Positions 46,362 to 58,030 of a stretch of 64,000 nt of DNA are shown in pieces. Every line of letters begins with the position of its first letter. The first letter of the stretch is position 1. This DNA is from Elmis aenea. Its lineage: Eukaryota; Arthropoda; Insecta; Coleoptera; Elmidae. Under the pieces are notes generated by a model that worked only from the letters and a program-made list of their open reading frames with translations, had not been told where the DNA came from and searched no databases. The position numbers were made by a program, and so were the translations under genes. The stretch is from assembly GCA_947652605.1 (NCBI GenBank), contig OX393579.1, positions 434,001 through 498,000 on the forward strand, in the 5' to 3' direction.

Positions 46362-46528
46362 TTACATGTCGCCGAAAATTCCGGCAAAGGTTTTTCTTAG
46401 ATTCTTCATGGTATCCTCCGTGTCTTCAGATGTTGCTTGCTGACTGCCTTGTCGTTGGAAGGGGCGAGGTGGTGGATCAGGAAGACGGCCTGTGCTTGGT
46501 GCACTACTTATTGTGCTGGACTGAGAAG
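46362..46528 (-). CDS. Syn: synapsin last exon with domain E
   Basis: Encodes [20 protein letters not shown], then [18 protein letters not shown] and [15 protein letters not shown]. The last segment matches the vertebrate domain E core (SLRKSFASLFSD), a helix needed for vesicle clustering and oligomerisation. The proline-rich segment is typical of SH3-binding linkers. The acceptor is a strong TTTTTTTTACAG on the minus strand. Confidence 0.92.
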
Positions 46529-48895
46529 CTGTAAAAAAAACGAACAAAAAAATTAAGTCAGTTATTAAATAAGTCTAATTGCAGGAGGCCCAAGCCTCGA
46601 TTTTTGGACGAATTTTGTACCAACTCGTGGTTAATAATAATATAGGGACATTAAAATTTTTAATGCTGAATATGAAGATAAACATTTAAAAAGTAACAAG
46701 AGGAAGCGCTTTCCATCCTTTTAAGAACTTTTCTGGTGTTAAAATAGCTTCAATCGACTGATATAGGCAACACCTTATGCATAAATAAGTGAAACTATGC
46801 ACACATGTAGTTCAATATGTTACACATACAACCATGCCTTTCCAAAATTTCTGGTAGGTAATAAACTTCATAAATCAGCTTTGATGAGCTTAAAGATCAA
46901 CAGCATATTAAACATACTATGGATAAACATGATTTTATTTATGTTTGAATTATTTGAGTAATTCGTTTGTGTAATTTAAATGAGTTTAATTAAAAAATAC
47001 ATCTTTTTTCGAAGGATCCTCTTGTAGAAACGCTACACCAGTTTTAAGACTCTAGTACTCTAGTCTCTTCACCAGCAGCAATCTCATTTATTTATCTATT
47101 CATAACAACCATGATGCTATTGATGAAGATGAAACTAATCGAAGAGTTCTGACAAGAGACCCTCCAAAAAAAGATTTTATTTGCACTTATTTATAACCAT
47201 GACACTTTAGGAAAAAAAAATTGAAAAGGACATTGCTTTAAAATTTGATTGGAGACCAGAATTTAGCATGAGTTTATGAATTTTATAAACAGTCGTTCGT
47301 CATGACGTGGTGTCACGATTTAAAATAATTTCTCATCCTTCATGGATATTTCTGAACATAAAAACAGTTGTATCATTTTCAAAGAAGTTACTCGCGGTGG
47401 GTGTGTTTACTATCTTAAGTCTGTATCAGCAAACTGTACGCACATGACTCACAGGCCATTGTATCTTATTGACAATTTCGGTACGCTCCTAGAACGTTGT
47501 GAATCACTGACGCAATTTTTATTTCATATAGCAAGACGGACATGGCTAGACCGTCACACTGTATAGTCTCACGTTTAGAGAGAATAGGATTATTATGTCA
47601 TACGAAAGTAATGTCACCCACCATTCGATTGCTAAATGAGAATGAGATAATACGACGAATAAAGTTGTAAAATGACGAGATGGTCAAATGAAAAATTGCA
47701 AAAATTATGTATATTTCTGTAGGCATTAAGTTGCAAGCGATTCCCATAAACTAAACAGCAACAACATTTTCTTGTTATGCAAAACGTCCGAGATAATATT
47801 ACAGATACATTATTAATAAAATAATGCATAACTTTTTATTAAACGATGTTTCAGCATCGAATGTTGACTAAGTTGCAAAAAAAACTCTTAAGTCAAAATT
47901 TAAAAGATCTGCAAAGAGACACCTAATTTTTCTTTTTCAAGTTTTCACACATAAACTTTTATAATAAACGATATCAAAGCATTAATATTATTTAAATACA
48001 TATATCAGACAATTCTGGGGAAAAGCCTTTTTTTTTTAATTTTCGCGGTGTATGTAATTATATTATGCGTGGGCTTGATTAAGTAATTCTGTATGTAATT
48101 ATATTATCGATAACACTATTCATAAAAAAATCATTTCTTGTTTATCAAAAAATATCAGATCATCAAATTTTGAGTCAAATAAAGTCCTGAAGTGAAAATC
48201 AAACAATATGGAACGGCGATACGTAATTTAATTTTTTATAAAACGTTATAAAACTTCTTACCTTGGCTATCTCTTCGTCCAACATTAGATAACGAAGGAT
48301 GTTCTGAAGTGGGAGGTGGCGTGTCAGAATGAGTTAAACTGGTCAAGCTTCCCAAAATCCCTCTTGGACCAACAGGTGGAGGCTGAGGTTCCTCATTCGT
48401 CGGTGTGCGAGGTCTGCAGATAACCTGCATACGTGAAACAACTAAATCGGCAATATGTCGACGATCCTCCTCTTGCGAATCTCCAAGCAACGTTAAAGCG
48501 CTGTCATTAACTTCGATTATGTGTTCCCTTCCGTCCTTTCCAACAACCACTTCCAGCGCGCATATATCCAATCCTCCAAAAAGGTCTGAAACCTCGTCTA
48601 CCCAAGTGCGATAACGTTCGGGCATTTGAATTTGTTCCAACATTGCTGAACCCATGTTCGTTTTCCAACATCCAGAAATTGATTTACGCATGAATGCCTT
48701 GTAACTGGTTCCAATCTTTTGCACGTGAATGTCATATTTAGAATCAACGTATGCTTCCACAGTACAGTACGTATTTGCTACTGCCACAACACTGGCCATA
48801 TCTTGAAAATCGCTAATATTATCTACTTTTACTTTACCGAGCCCTCCATGAGCATGACCAATTTTCAACACAACTGGAAATCGTGAAGATGTTAT
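46362..48895 (-). CDS. Syn: synapsin, C-terminal part (last two recognised exons)
   Basis: Neuron-specific peripheral protein of synaptic vesicles that regulates the reserve pool; its C domain has an ATP-grasp fold. Exons in transcript order: 48895-48262 and 46528-46362, joined in phase (SQ, a split alanine, SQSS). The first encodes the second half of domain [77 protein letters not shown], then a Pro-rich linker. The second ends with the domain E signature [15 protein letters not shown] before TAA. The first half of domain C and the N-terminus are not in the window, so this is partial. Fly synapsin uses stop-codon read-through; here the frame after TAA is not obviously coding. Confidence 0.95.
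46529..48261 (-). other. synapsin intron between the two exons
   Basis: A 1.7-kb intron. It holds one palindromic MITE (47009-47165) and a plus-strand open frame at 47342-47566 within a GC-richer patch (47280-47600) that I do not recognise. Confidence 0.7.
47009..47165. repeat. palindromic MITE-like element, copy 4
   Basis: Left arm TCTTGTAGAAACGCTACACC and AGTTTTAAGACTC at about 47019-47052, then TCTCTTCACCAGCAGCAATC. The right arm (about 47117-47165) is a more diverged inverse, TGATGAAGATGAAACTAATC and TGACAAGAGACCC. Confidence 0.7.
48262..48895 (-). CDS. Syn: synapsin exon: second half of domain C and Pro-rich linker
   Basis: The exon opens [18 protein letters not shown] after a TTTCAG acceptor and ends SQG at a GTAAGA donor. 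In the ATP-grasp fold, VVLKIGHAH carries a nucleotide-contacting lysine and the GLGK glycine loop. [17 protein letters not shown] corresponds to the vertebrate HIIEVVGSSMPLIGDHQ, the metal-binding end of the fold. [16 protein letters not shown] and [13 protein letters not shown] begin the variable linker. Confidence 0.95.
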
Positions 48896-49069
48896 CTGAA
48901 AGAAAACAAACTATTATTACGAAACTATTACAAATAAGTTACATTTACAAACACTGGTCTGGCATTGAAAAATTGATAGATCTTATCAAAATTAACACTT
49001 GAAGTACTCAAATACGCATTAATCTCTAGTATAAAACATTTACTTACAAACCACTCATGTTATTTGTAA

Positions 49070-49180
49070 TGAATCTCTTGTAAAAATGCTGGACGTTGCT
49101 TGACTCTCATCTCTTGTCACCTTGTCAGTGAAGATATCAGAGTCTCGAAAGTGGTCTAGCATTTCGGCAAGATATTTTTT
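49070..49180. repeat. palindromic MITE-like element, copy 5
   Basis: Left arm AATCTCTTGTAAAAATGCTG with TTGACTCTC (49072-49108) and right arm AGAGTCTCGAAAGTGGTC with TAGCATTTCGGCAAGATAT (49139-49177) are clear inverses. It is the most compact full copy. Confidence 0.8.
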
Positions 49181-52064
49181 ATAATAAAGGTTATTAATGT
49201 TTATAATTATACATATACCATTTACATAATTCAAGTATTATGGAGCTACATATTATATTAATCATTGAAAAATAATACTCCTATAATATATTAACTATTA
49301 AAGACTGAAACATTACTTATCAAAAAAATTCTCGTGACTACAAAATTAATTACGCTAATTTAGCATATCACTATTGTGTTACATTTATATTGAGTAGTTT
49401 TTTAGGCGTTTTAAGTGGCTGTCGGCATCAATGAATAATTAAAACCGCATTAAAATCTACTATAGTTTTATGTTCGTGATCATTTTATTAACTCGAGTTG
49501 CTAACAAGAATGACTGATGTTAAGTAGTAGCTATGGTATAATAATAAGTGAGGTATTATTTTGTATTTGTGCAACACGCTCTGCGAAAAAGATCGTATTA
49601 TAGAATACAATGAATTAGAAATTCTAGTTAATTTTCTGGTGGCGCTTTGTAATTAATATCTTGTTACGAATCTACTTGACAAACGAGGGTTTATGTTTAT
49701 TGAAAAATGCAATAAACTTCACCAAAATAATGGCCAATCATAATATTAATACAATTGGTGGTTAGAATATTACATTTTAAAATCATAACATTATACAGCG
49801 ACATACATATGAAGTGGAGATACTACCAAATTATATAATGAAAGGTCGAGTCAATAAATTCAGTTAACAATAGCTAAAACAGTATAAAATTGCTGATTAT
49901 GAATTATGAAATTGTGATTATAAACAGTCAAAGTTGACTTGCAAATTTACAAGTTTGTGAATGGCAATGTAAAACTATTAATTTTAGTGACGTGATATTA
50001 GAAATTAGAACTATTGAAATATTTAATCGTTGGTTTAATAAATATGAAATGTTAAATTATATTTGTAGATATAGCTTTTCAAAATCGTATAAAGAAAATA
50101 TAATCGATCAAGCAGTTAATTTGTATATTTTAGAAAATTTTGAACAGTTTTGGAACTTAACATCGAGTTTAAAAATAATTACAAACATTGCTTATCGTAG
50201 TTTCAACGTATAATGGTGATATATATTGATCAGAATGGGTTGATTCAGATTATTTTATCAAGACTAGATGGTTGAACGTTTGTCTGCGTTCTGGCGTCGA
50301 GTCTACGGAATTCCAGACCGACAACTCCACGTAATGCGGAAGATAACATTTTTTTACGACTTTTTATCGTATAATTGTTTATTTAATGTCCAATAAGTAT
50401 GAATCATTACGGCTTTACTAATTATGACCGGCATAAATCGTTTTGATTATTTTTAACTATAACATTCATCGCAATTTTTTTAAACGATTGTTTCCCCAGA
50501 AATTTTCTACCAAACATTCTTTGACCGTACTTGGGCGGTGTGCTGCTAGGGTCTGGCATGATTTATAAAGTATAATGCAAGTCCATTTTGAAGTATTTTT
50601 CAATCATAACATGGCATTGAACCAATATTTGAACTACCTTTTAACTGTCTACATGTAATTTTACACCCAATCATTTTAAAAAGGTACTTGTATCTGTCTT
50701 AGCACATAAGCTACTCCAAAATTTTAAGCATACTTATATAAAAGACTTGAAAAATGGTATAGTTTTCACTAGCTAGGCGAAGGAAGTTTCCAAACACCAA
50801 TTAAATAATTTTAAAGAATTGATCAGTAACTACAAAGCAAAACTTAGAAAGCAAAAACTTCTATCAACTAAACAGAAAGGTTTAGTTGCTTCTAATAAAT
50901 AATTTTATTTAAGTTTATAGTAATAATTCACAGATTCTCAATCGAGAAACAGTTACATTAAATATACCACATAGCATTATATCACTTTTCGTATAATGAA
51001 AATCAATTGACATCACTGTGTAATGCATGCACTACCAATTAACAGTACAACGACAAACTTTAAGAGGCTCTAGTCAAGTCAGCGTCAACAGTAAACTGGA
51101 ATTAATTATGCAACAAAAACTTGAATCACAAAATTTAGTCGGATGATGTTACAATGTTATCGTTTGTATATGAAATAAACCAATACCTTACATTCGTTCA
51201 TGATTATTTAAAGACAACTAATTTTTCATTTAAATAGTACTGTTAAATTACTTCTGCAAGTGTCTGAGATACTTAACCAGAAAATATAAGTCAATTTATT
51301 AAAATAATAAACGTTATGATTTTTTTTTTAAATAAAAAATGATAATGTTTGGTTGTAAAAATGGTCTGTTCTTGATACAAGTTTATTGTGTTCTTAATAA
51401 TTGCATATCGAATTTTAACATCTTGACAAATAATTCAAGCAGAGCTATAAAACAAAGGATTAAATTCATTAAGTCAATACACGAGTTTTTAAAGTGTCTT
51501 ATAAACTTTTAAATACGTCCTTCATGTACTTCTTTAAAGTTTCAATATGTTTGGTAGCACTCTTAAAAGCAAATTCAAGTATGTTATATCCAGGCTGCAT
51601 TTAGAGCAAAATTTAAAACAAATGAGAATTGTATTTTATTGTTTTTTTTTTGTTTAAAACTTTTCTAAAAGCTACAATGCAAATAACTGGTATTTATTTT
51701 GTTGTCTTTAAATAAAAATATATATCATGATATTCTAAAAATAATATTAATTCTGCATACGGTTTACATTTTAAATTACAAGAAACAAAATCGCTTCTTG
51801 GTTTTTGATTTATAGCTTTTCAGAAAGCCTATAAATCTTATTAAATATTCTGCAAGGTTTACCTACAATAAAAATACACAAGACGAGGTATCACAGACGT
51901 CAGACGTACCGGTATTATACCTCAACAATTTAGTAAACTTATCATGTGCAGGTCGTTTGATCATTGGGACAACAAAAAATATTTAGAAACATGCGTTATC
52001 AACGTACAGTAAAAGAGAAAATTATCAGATATTATTACAAAAAACAGCACATACGTACATTGAT

Positions 52065-52440
52065 TTTTTTAGATGTGAAGGGTACACCATTGGGAAATGG
52101 AAATATTTTAAAAACTTTAAACTGCTATAAAAAATATTTTTAATCGGTTTCTAAACAAAATAATACGTGTTATGCATTGCATAAATGTTGTTTAACACTT
52201 CTACAAACAATTAGGCCCATAACAAAATATTTGACCTTTTTTTACATCAAAGATGTGAAGGGTAATACCTTTGGATTTTTTTAAAAACTTAAGTTATAAA
52301 AAATATTTTTAACGGTTTCTAAACAAAATCATTGCATAAACGTTGTTTAACACTTCTACAAACAATTAGTCCCAAAACAAAATATTAGATTTTTTTAGAT
52401 GTGAAGGGTGCACCCTTGGAAAAAAAAAACTTCAATTAAT
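52065..52440. repeat. tandem repeat, ~180-bp unit, about two copies
   Basis: AGATGTGAAGGGT recurs at 52071, 52251 and 52397. Between, TATAAAAAATATTTTTAA, CGGTTTCTAAACAAAAT and GTTTAACACTTCTACAAAC recur in the same order. The second spacing is shorter by about 34 bp. Confidence 0.85.
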
Positions 52441-52764
52441 TAAACTTATTAATTGAATTATGTTTTAAACATAGTTTAACATTAGTTTTCTTTAATATTT
52501 TAATGCGTTCACTTAAAAAAGCTTTTTTTAAACAACATTATTTTGCAGTTAAAGGTTAATAACGTATAAATATCCAGGACTATTTTATGTAGAAAGTTAT
52601 ATCTAACAATTAAAAAAGTACGACAAAACGCAAGAAAACTTCTGCATTTCTGCTATCAGCACAAATAAAATAAAGTATGGACATTAGGACCCAAATTTTG
52701 ATGAGCCACATACACAGAAAACTACAAATGATTACCACCTGCTTAAGTTAGTGATGTATGTGTG

Positions 52765-52914
52765 TATATACCCAGGAAACATTGGCAGCCAGTTGCCAGT
52801 TTCGTGTCGCTTTCAGCTGGAGAGCGATCGGTTCGCGTTTTAATCAAGTTACACGATCAACTATTACTAATTAATTTTATTAATATAAGTGCTTGAAATA
52901 CAATTAAATTGCAA
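52765..52914 (+). promoter_or_regulatory. candidate core promoter and non-coding first exon
   Basis: TATATA at 52765-52770 is followed 20-30 bases later by initiator-like CCAGTT sequences (52789-52801), then a GC-richer stretch (GCTTTCAGCTGGAGAGCGAT, CGGTTCGCG). A strong donor GTAAGT starts at 52915. The order TATA, initiator, 5' UTR, donor is what a plus-strand first exon would show. No downstream coding exon was found, so it remains a candidate. Confidence 0.35.
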
Positions 52915-53163
52915 GTAAGTTTTTTTTTAAATTTATTTACCCCTTTAAATCATAATCAATCTCTTTGCAATTTTTTGCACAACACATCTAGGATGTTTAC
53001 CTACTACACCATAATATATACAATTTTGGGTTTATTAAAAAAAAGGTTCTCAGATAAAAATTTAATTTGATTGCAATATAAAAATGTTGAGACTACTTAA
53101 AAAATTATTTTATAGTAACACATCCATTTTCTGATGACTTTTTTTTTTAAATAAAACAAAATT

Positions 53164-53259
53164 ATGTCGCGTGTAGGTGGTTCTAGAAAAGTTATTAGTG
53201 AACATTTTAACCCACAAAAAACTAAACAACGCCAGACCTACCGGTGCGTAAAACCTTAA
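53164..53259 (+). pseudogene. possible BED-finger N-terminal scrap
   Basis: A 31-codon frame opens MSRVGGSRKVISEHFNPQK and then KQRQTYRC. The F-x-P...K-Q...T-Y-x-C pattern resembles the start of BED-finger hAT proteins and loosely the relic at 31877-32044 (SSQQKVATYGC). The second cysteine is missing because the frame ends. The assignment is weak. Confidence 0.3.
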
Positions 53260-56200
53260 TAGCCGTCTATTTTTTGTTAATTTTAGTTAGTGGGGCAGTA
53301 TTCGAATTAATTTGAACATGAACCATACTGAAAAATTAAAAATGGAAACGTTTATATCAACATAAATGTATGTGACGCCAGTTTTCCAAAACATCATAAA
53401 AACTAAAAGCTGATATAAATATGAGCCGGTATTTCAAAAAGAAAATAACACACGCTTAAGTAGGCGTAAACCTACGTTAATAGCACTACTATTTCATTCA
53501 TAGAAGTTGTGACGTATAAGTGACGTCATTTAATAGCATCTAAAATTCGAAATAGGCTTTAATTTAATATATACACGATCACAAAATATGTTTACATTCA
53601 TGTGTAGCCGAGGCATGCGAAATAATTGTTCGAAAACTGTAAAAGTGTTCATTAAACAAAATTAGGTTATTTGCTTTCGAAAGTTAGTGATATTATGGTG
53701 AAAACTGTATTTAGCAGACGTGTGATAATGAATTTACACCATAGGATTGCAGAATCACAGAAAGATGACCATTTTACATCCCAAAAATTACACGAAAAAT
53801 AAAATTTTGCAACGTACCGTACAGGTCATTGTTGCAGCATTGTTTTCTGTCATGACTGATTTAGAAATTTAGGTTTTTAATTAAAAATAATTTGTTGCTT
53901 TCCTGCTGTATCTGGAATTAATTAAATTACACTTTCTGCTACTTTAATCATATAGAAACAGTTTAGATTTTTTAAAAAGAGAATGCCGTTGAACTTGTGA
54001 ATTGCAATTTAATAGAAAGTTTGATTCTTTAAATGCAGTTCTTTTCTTGAAAAACAAATTTTTCATAATGACCAATTTTTGCTTTAACCAACAAAAGTTT
54101 TGTGTTAAGTTCTTGTGTGCAACCAATTTTAGTTCGTCTTAAACTTTAAGCCAAGAATATTGCCTATTAGATTTTAATTTTGATACGTCACAAAAAAAAC
54201 GCAGGTTACAAAGATCAATTAAATTTTCTGCTTGTTACTGGAAAGTGTTATAAATGATTCATTATCCACCTTAAAATACACTAAAGGCATTAATAACGAA
54301 ATTCGTTACACTTTGTAAAGCACTAGCAAGTCATGTTTACGCATATTCCACTAGTACTTCTCACTGTATAAAACCTTCCATAGAATTTTTTGCTTCCAAA
54401 TAAAAGCTCTAACAATGATTTTAAACAAAACACAAACAATAAACATTTTTTGTGAAACATATTCGACTTCCACACAATACAATCAAGTTTTTTTAAAAAT
54501 CAAAATAATGTATTGTTAATTTAAAAAACACAGAAATAACAAACAATGTTGATATTAGTCGCTTGTAGCTTCCACTAGATTATTAATTACATCGTTTATG
54601 AATATACCTCCCAGCAATATTTTTTTACAGAGCAAAGTATAGTCAATACATATTTTTCATTACAGAGCACAAACAATATGTACCAAATGTTTTAATAAGT
54701 AAGTATTATAAAATACGTGTACATTTATTAAGATTGAAAAAATTTCGTCGATACCATATTAAATGTTAATTACAGTCGTATCTGTAGAAGGATCTTATAC
54801 TCAATAAAATATATTATTGAAACACTCAATAAAAATACCGAGGTATCTTAACAACCGTACAGCTATTTGTGCAACAGCAAAAAAGAACAGGTACATACAC
54901 ACGAAGAGATTGTAAATATCACTGTTAACATATGTCAATTTACTTAATTGATGTTTAAATGGATAATTGTGTGTTTTATTTCAAATTGCGTATAATTTTT
55001 AATAAATTACAATAATCCTATAAATCAACGTGCGACTGTTGTTGCTGACATGTGCGCATTAATTTATATTAAAAAGGGCGATGCAATCTTAAATCTGATA
55101 GTTTAAATAACCTTGTATAAGCAATACTTGCATTTTTATTTAAGTTGTTCATATTCTTAAGTAAAGCTTCGTTTAGGCCGAAAGAATTCACTATTCAGTA
55201 CGAAAAATGCAATAATGATAATGTATAATTAAAACTATAAACAAACATTATTCAAGATTTTCAATTAATATACATAGGTAAACAAAACATTTCAAATCTT
55301 CTATAAAACCTCAGTCAAAAAATCATATACGTTTGCAATTACTATTATACTCAAAAACTGTTATCGAGGTTAACATAATATGTATGATTAACACCTTTCT
55401 ATATAATTGAAGATTGCTAGAATGTTTTAATTTTAAAATACGTGATATGATTATACAGTAAGTGATTTAGCAGGCATTAGTTTTTGATTGATGTTTTATG
55501 CCTCATTGAATAGTAATTAAACTTCTTGCAGCAATTTTCTTTTCGTAAAAGAATAAATAGCGATAACGTCAATTATATAATATAAGCGTTTTTAACACTA
55601 GCAAACCCTTATGCGTTCAAGTATGAAGACGGCATCAAAAAGTTGATGGAGTGTGAGGTTTAATAGATTAAAGTATGAAGGATGAAGATTTACGGTTAAT
55701 AGAACTATATACAGCGGTTAAAAAGATTTATAACTGCCAAGGTACTTCGCTGAACGAATGTAGTAACGTTCCAGGATAGTTGTTGGATGTTTTATAGGAT
55801 GGGTTTCTATTGGGCAAAAAAAATGAAGCATTTAAGTGTAAGATAAAACAAAATCGTTTGAATTGTACCTATTACATAAATTTAAGTCTTAATAAAAAGT
55901 TGATCAAAATAATGTACTCTACATTTGAAATCCCTCACGCCATGTGGAAACATTCTTTGAACGGAGCATAATAACGCATCTGCATTAATTTGTTTTTATT
56001 TTTATTTTAACATTAATTAGCGCAAAGCAACTACTGTACTGATGTTTATTTTAAACAAATTCAAAGCGCATCTTCAACCACTTAAAACTATTAAGGTGCA
56101 CTGCCGTAACAAAACTCTTTAATAGATTAAATTTCATGGTCATTTCTAAGTGTGTTTTGATTTTACAAGATTTATTGCTTCTAAAACTCCACTCTACCAT

Positions 56201-56712
56201 TAAACAAATATTAGCTATGACGACGCAATAGTTCTTAATAATCTGCAACTAGCCTATTTGGTTATAATCCATAACGGATCTAAACATTTCGCAGTATTTT
56301 GTGAGTTTATCACTAAACCTTGCTGAGTTTATTTTTGTAATCTTTCAGATACGTGAAATATTACCGGATTTAAGCTCAAAACATCGTATAATAAATTTAA
56401 AAGAACACGTTTTTTATTATTCGGTGAACATTAAACAAACTGTGGAGTAGCTATATAGTTAAAAAATGGTTCATGTTCATATACTTGATGCTCCATTTAC
56501 TTACTAATAATAATACTGTATTATTATTGGTAGGTAGGTTTAGTTGAAAGGTTATTGTAATTCTTAAGTTATGAAAGATAAATTTACACATGAGATAAAT
56601 AATTGGTTTTATACTTTTATTTTTCTAACCTTAAGTAAAATTCAATAAATACATTTAAAGTGATTCATTTGTAAATATAAGGTTTAATTAAAAATGGCTT
56701 ATCTGTATCATT

Positions 56713-56785
56713 AAGGATTTCTTGTAGATGTGCGAGACTAGTTTCAAAAATCTCGTCTCTGCATCAGCAGCAATACTATTTAAAT
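56713..56785. repeat. palindromic MITE-like element, copy 6 (half copy)
   Basis: Left arm only: GGATTTCTTGTAGATGTGCG, GACTAGTTTCAAAAATCTCG, then TCTCTGCATCAGCAGCAATA. Flanked by GGTTTAATTAAAAATGG as in copies 3 and 4. Confidence 0.7.
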
Positions 56786-57339
56786 AAGATTATTTTTAAT
56801 TAAAATTAATCATATTAAAGTAGTCAAATGTATTGTTGACTATACTTGACCATTATCGATCGTACTGCATGTTGAGTTGAAAGAATGTCCTTATCTCACT
56901 AGACAACCAATTTAGTGCCGTTTCTGTGGCACACAAAAGTACGAGTAATTAATGAAAAATAATAACAGCTTGCCAAATTGTAATGGCCTTGTTTAAGTCG
57001 GCGATTACACTTAACTTTTTGTTATTGTTACTTATTGCTATAATAAAAAGCACATTTTCGTTAATTTAAGGGGTAAATTACTATTATTACTTTTACTATC
57101 TGAAACTGGATCGTCGAATTTTGGAAGATTATTTCACAACCAGTAATCAAAACTGTTTAAAATAATAGAAACCTAAGCACAATAATTATCAATGAAGCTT
57201 TTTTAAATAGATATTGGTAAATTGAATACGTTGCAGGCTACTTCGTGTTATAGCTTTGTTTATTTGGTTCGCAAGTGTAATGTATAAATAATACGGTATT
57301 GTGTACTTAAGTCTAATTAAGCTTTTACCGAGACAGGAG

Positions 57340-57475
57340 ATAATAAATTGTGCAAGTAGTTGGTGGAGGTTGGCCTGTCGACCTAGCTAAGTCAAGTAAC
57401 GGGGCCGCGTTGAAGTCGAGGGCACAGGGCAGTGCACGAATTGTTGGTACTTGTAAACCATAAGCCTGGCGCCAA
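57340..57475. other. GC-rich patch of unknown nature
   Basis: The stretch GGCCTGTCGACCTAGC ... ACGGGGCCGCGTTGAAGTCG ... CTGGCGCC stands out from AT-rich surroundings. Frames on both strands stay open for about 35-38 codons without resembling a known protein. It could be an enhancer, a promoter or a decayed element. Confidence 0.35.
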
Positions 57476-57849
57476 TTATTCAGCAATATTGCAAATTCGG
57501 ATAATTATACCTTTTGTATACTTAGCTAGACACTCCTCATTCAATAGACTAGTATTCAAGCAATTGTTTATATTTCCCAGTTGGAATTAACCAAGATCAA
57601 CTGCACGTTATTGTAGTAGCTTGGGAATATTATTGGGGACTGTGTATAAGTTGTGATAAGTGATGAGAAACAATGGGAGTTACACATCAGTTTTATTATG
57701 TTTACCTAAGAGTGCATTAAGAACGCAAATGAAAATTTAATTTGTATGTTCTAAAGAGAAAGAATACAGTCTTTGTTCTTTTTTCTGGAGACGATAAATT
57801 TTTCAAATAAAGCAGCAAAAAATTTAAAGACACGTTATATACACTCAAA

Positions 57850-58030
57850 AATAAATTATTAACCCATAGATGGCCCAAAGGATGCTCATGAATAATGGCA
57901 ATAGTGCAAAGACTATGGTCTTTGCACTTTTTTTAAGGCAAAAATTGAAAATATCTTAAAATAACGCAATTGCCTTAAAACTTCGCACTTTTTTTGTATA
58001 CACTCCAAACAACAATTATTGACCCTCAGC
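57850..58030. repeat. tandem repeat related to 41035-41400, with a perfect hairpin
   Basis: ACACTC...AATTATTAACCC near 57841-57865 recurs as ACACTCC...AATTATTGACCC near 58001-58023. Inside, AGTGCAAAGAC (57903-57913), loop TATG, and GTCTTTGCACT (57918-57928) form an exact 11-bp hairpin. The related unit at 41270 has only one arm (GTGCAAAGACTG). Confidence 0.65.
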
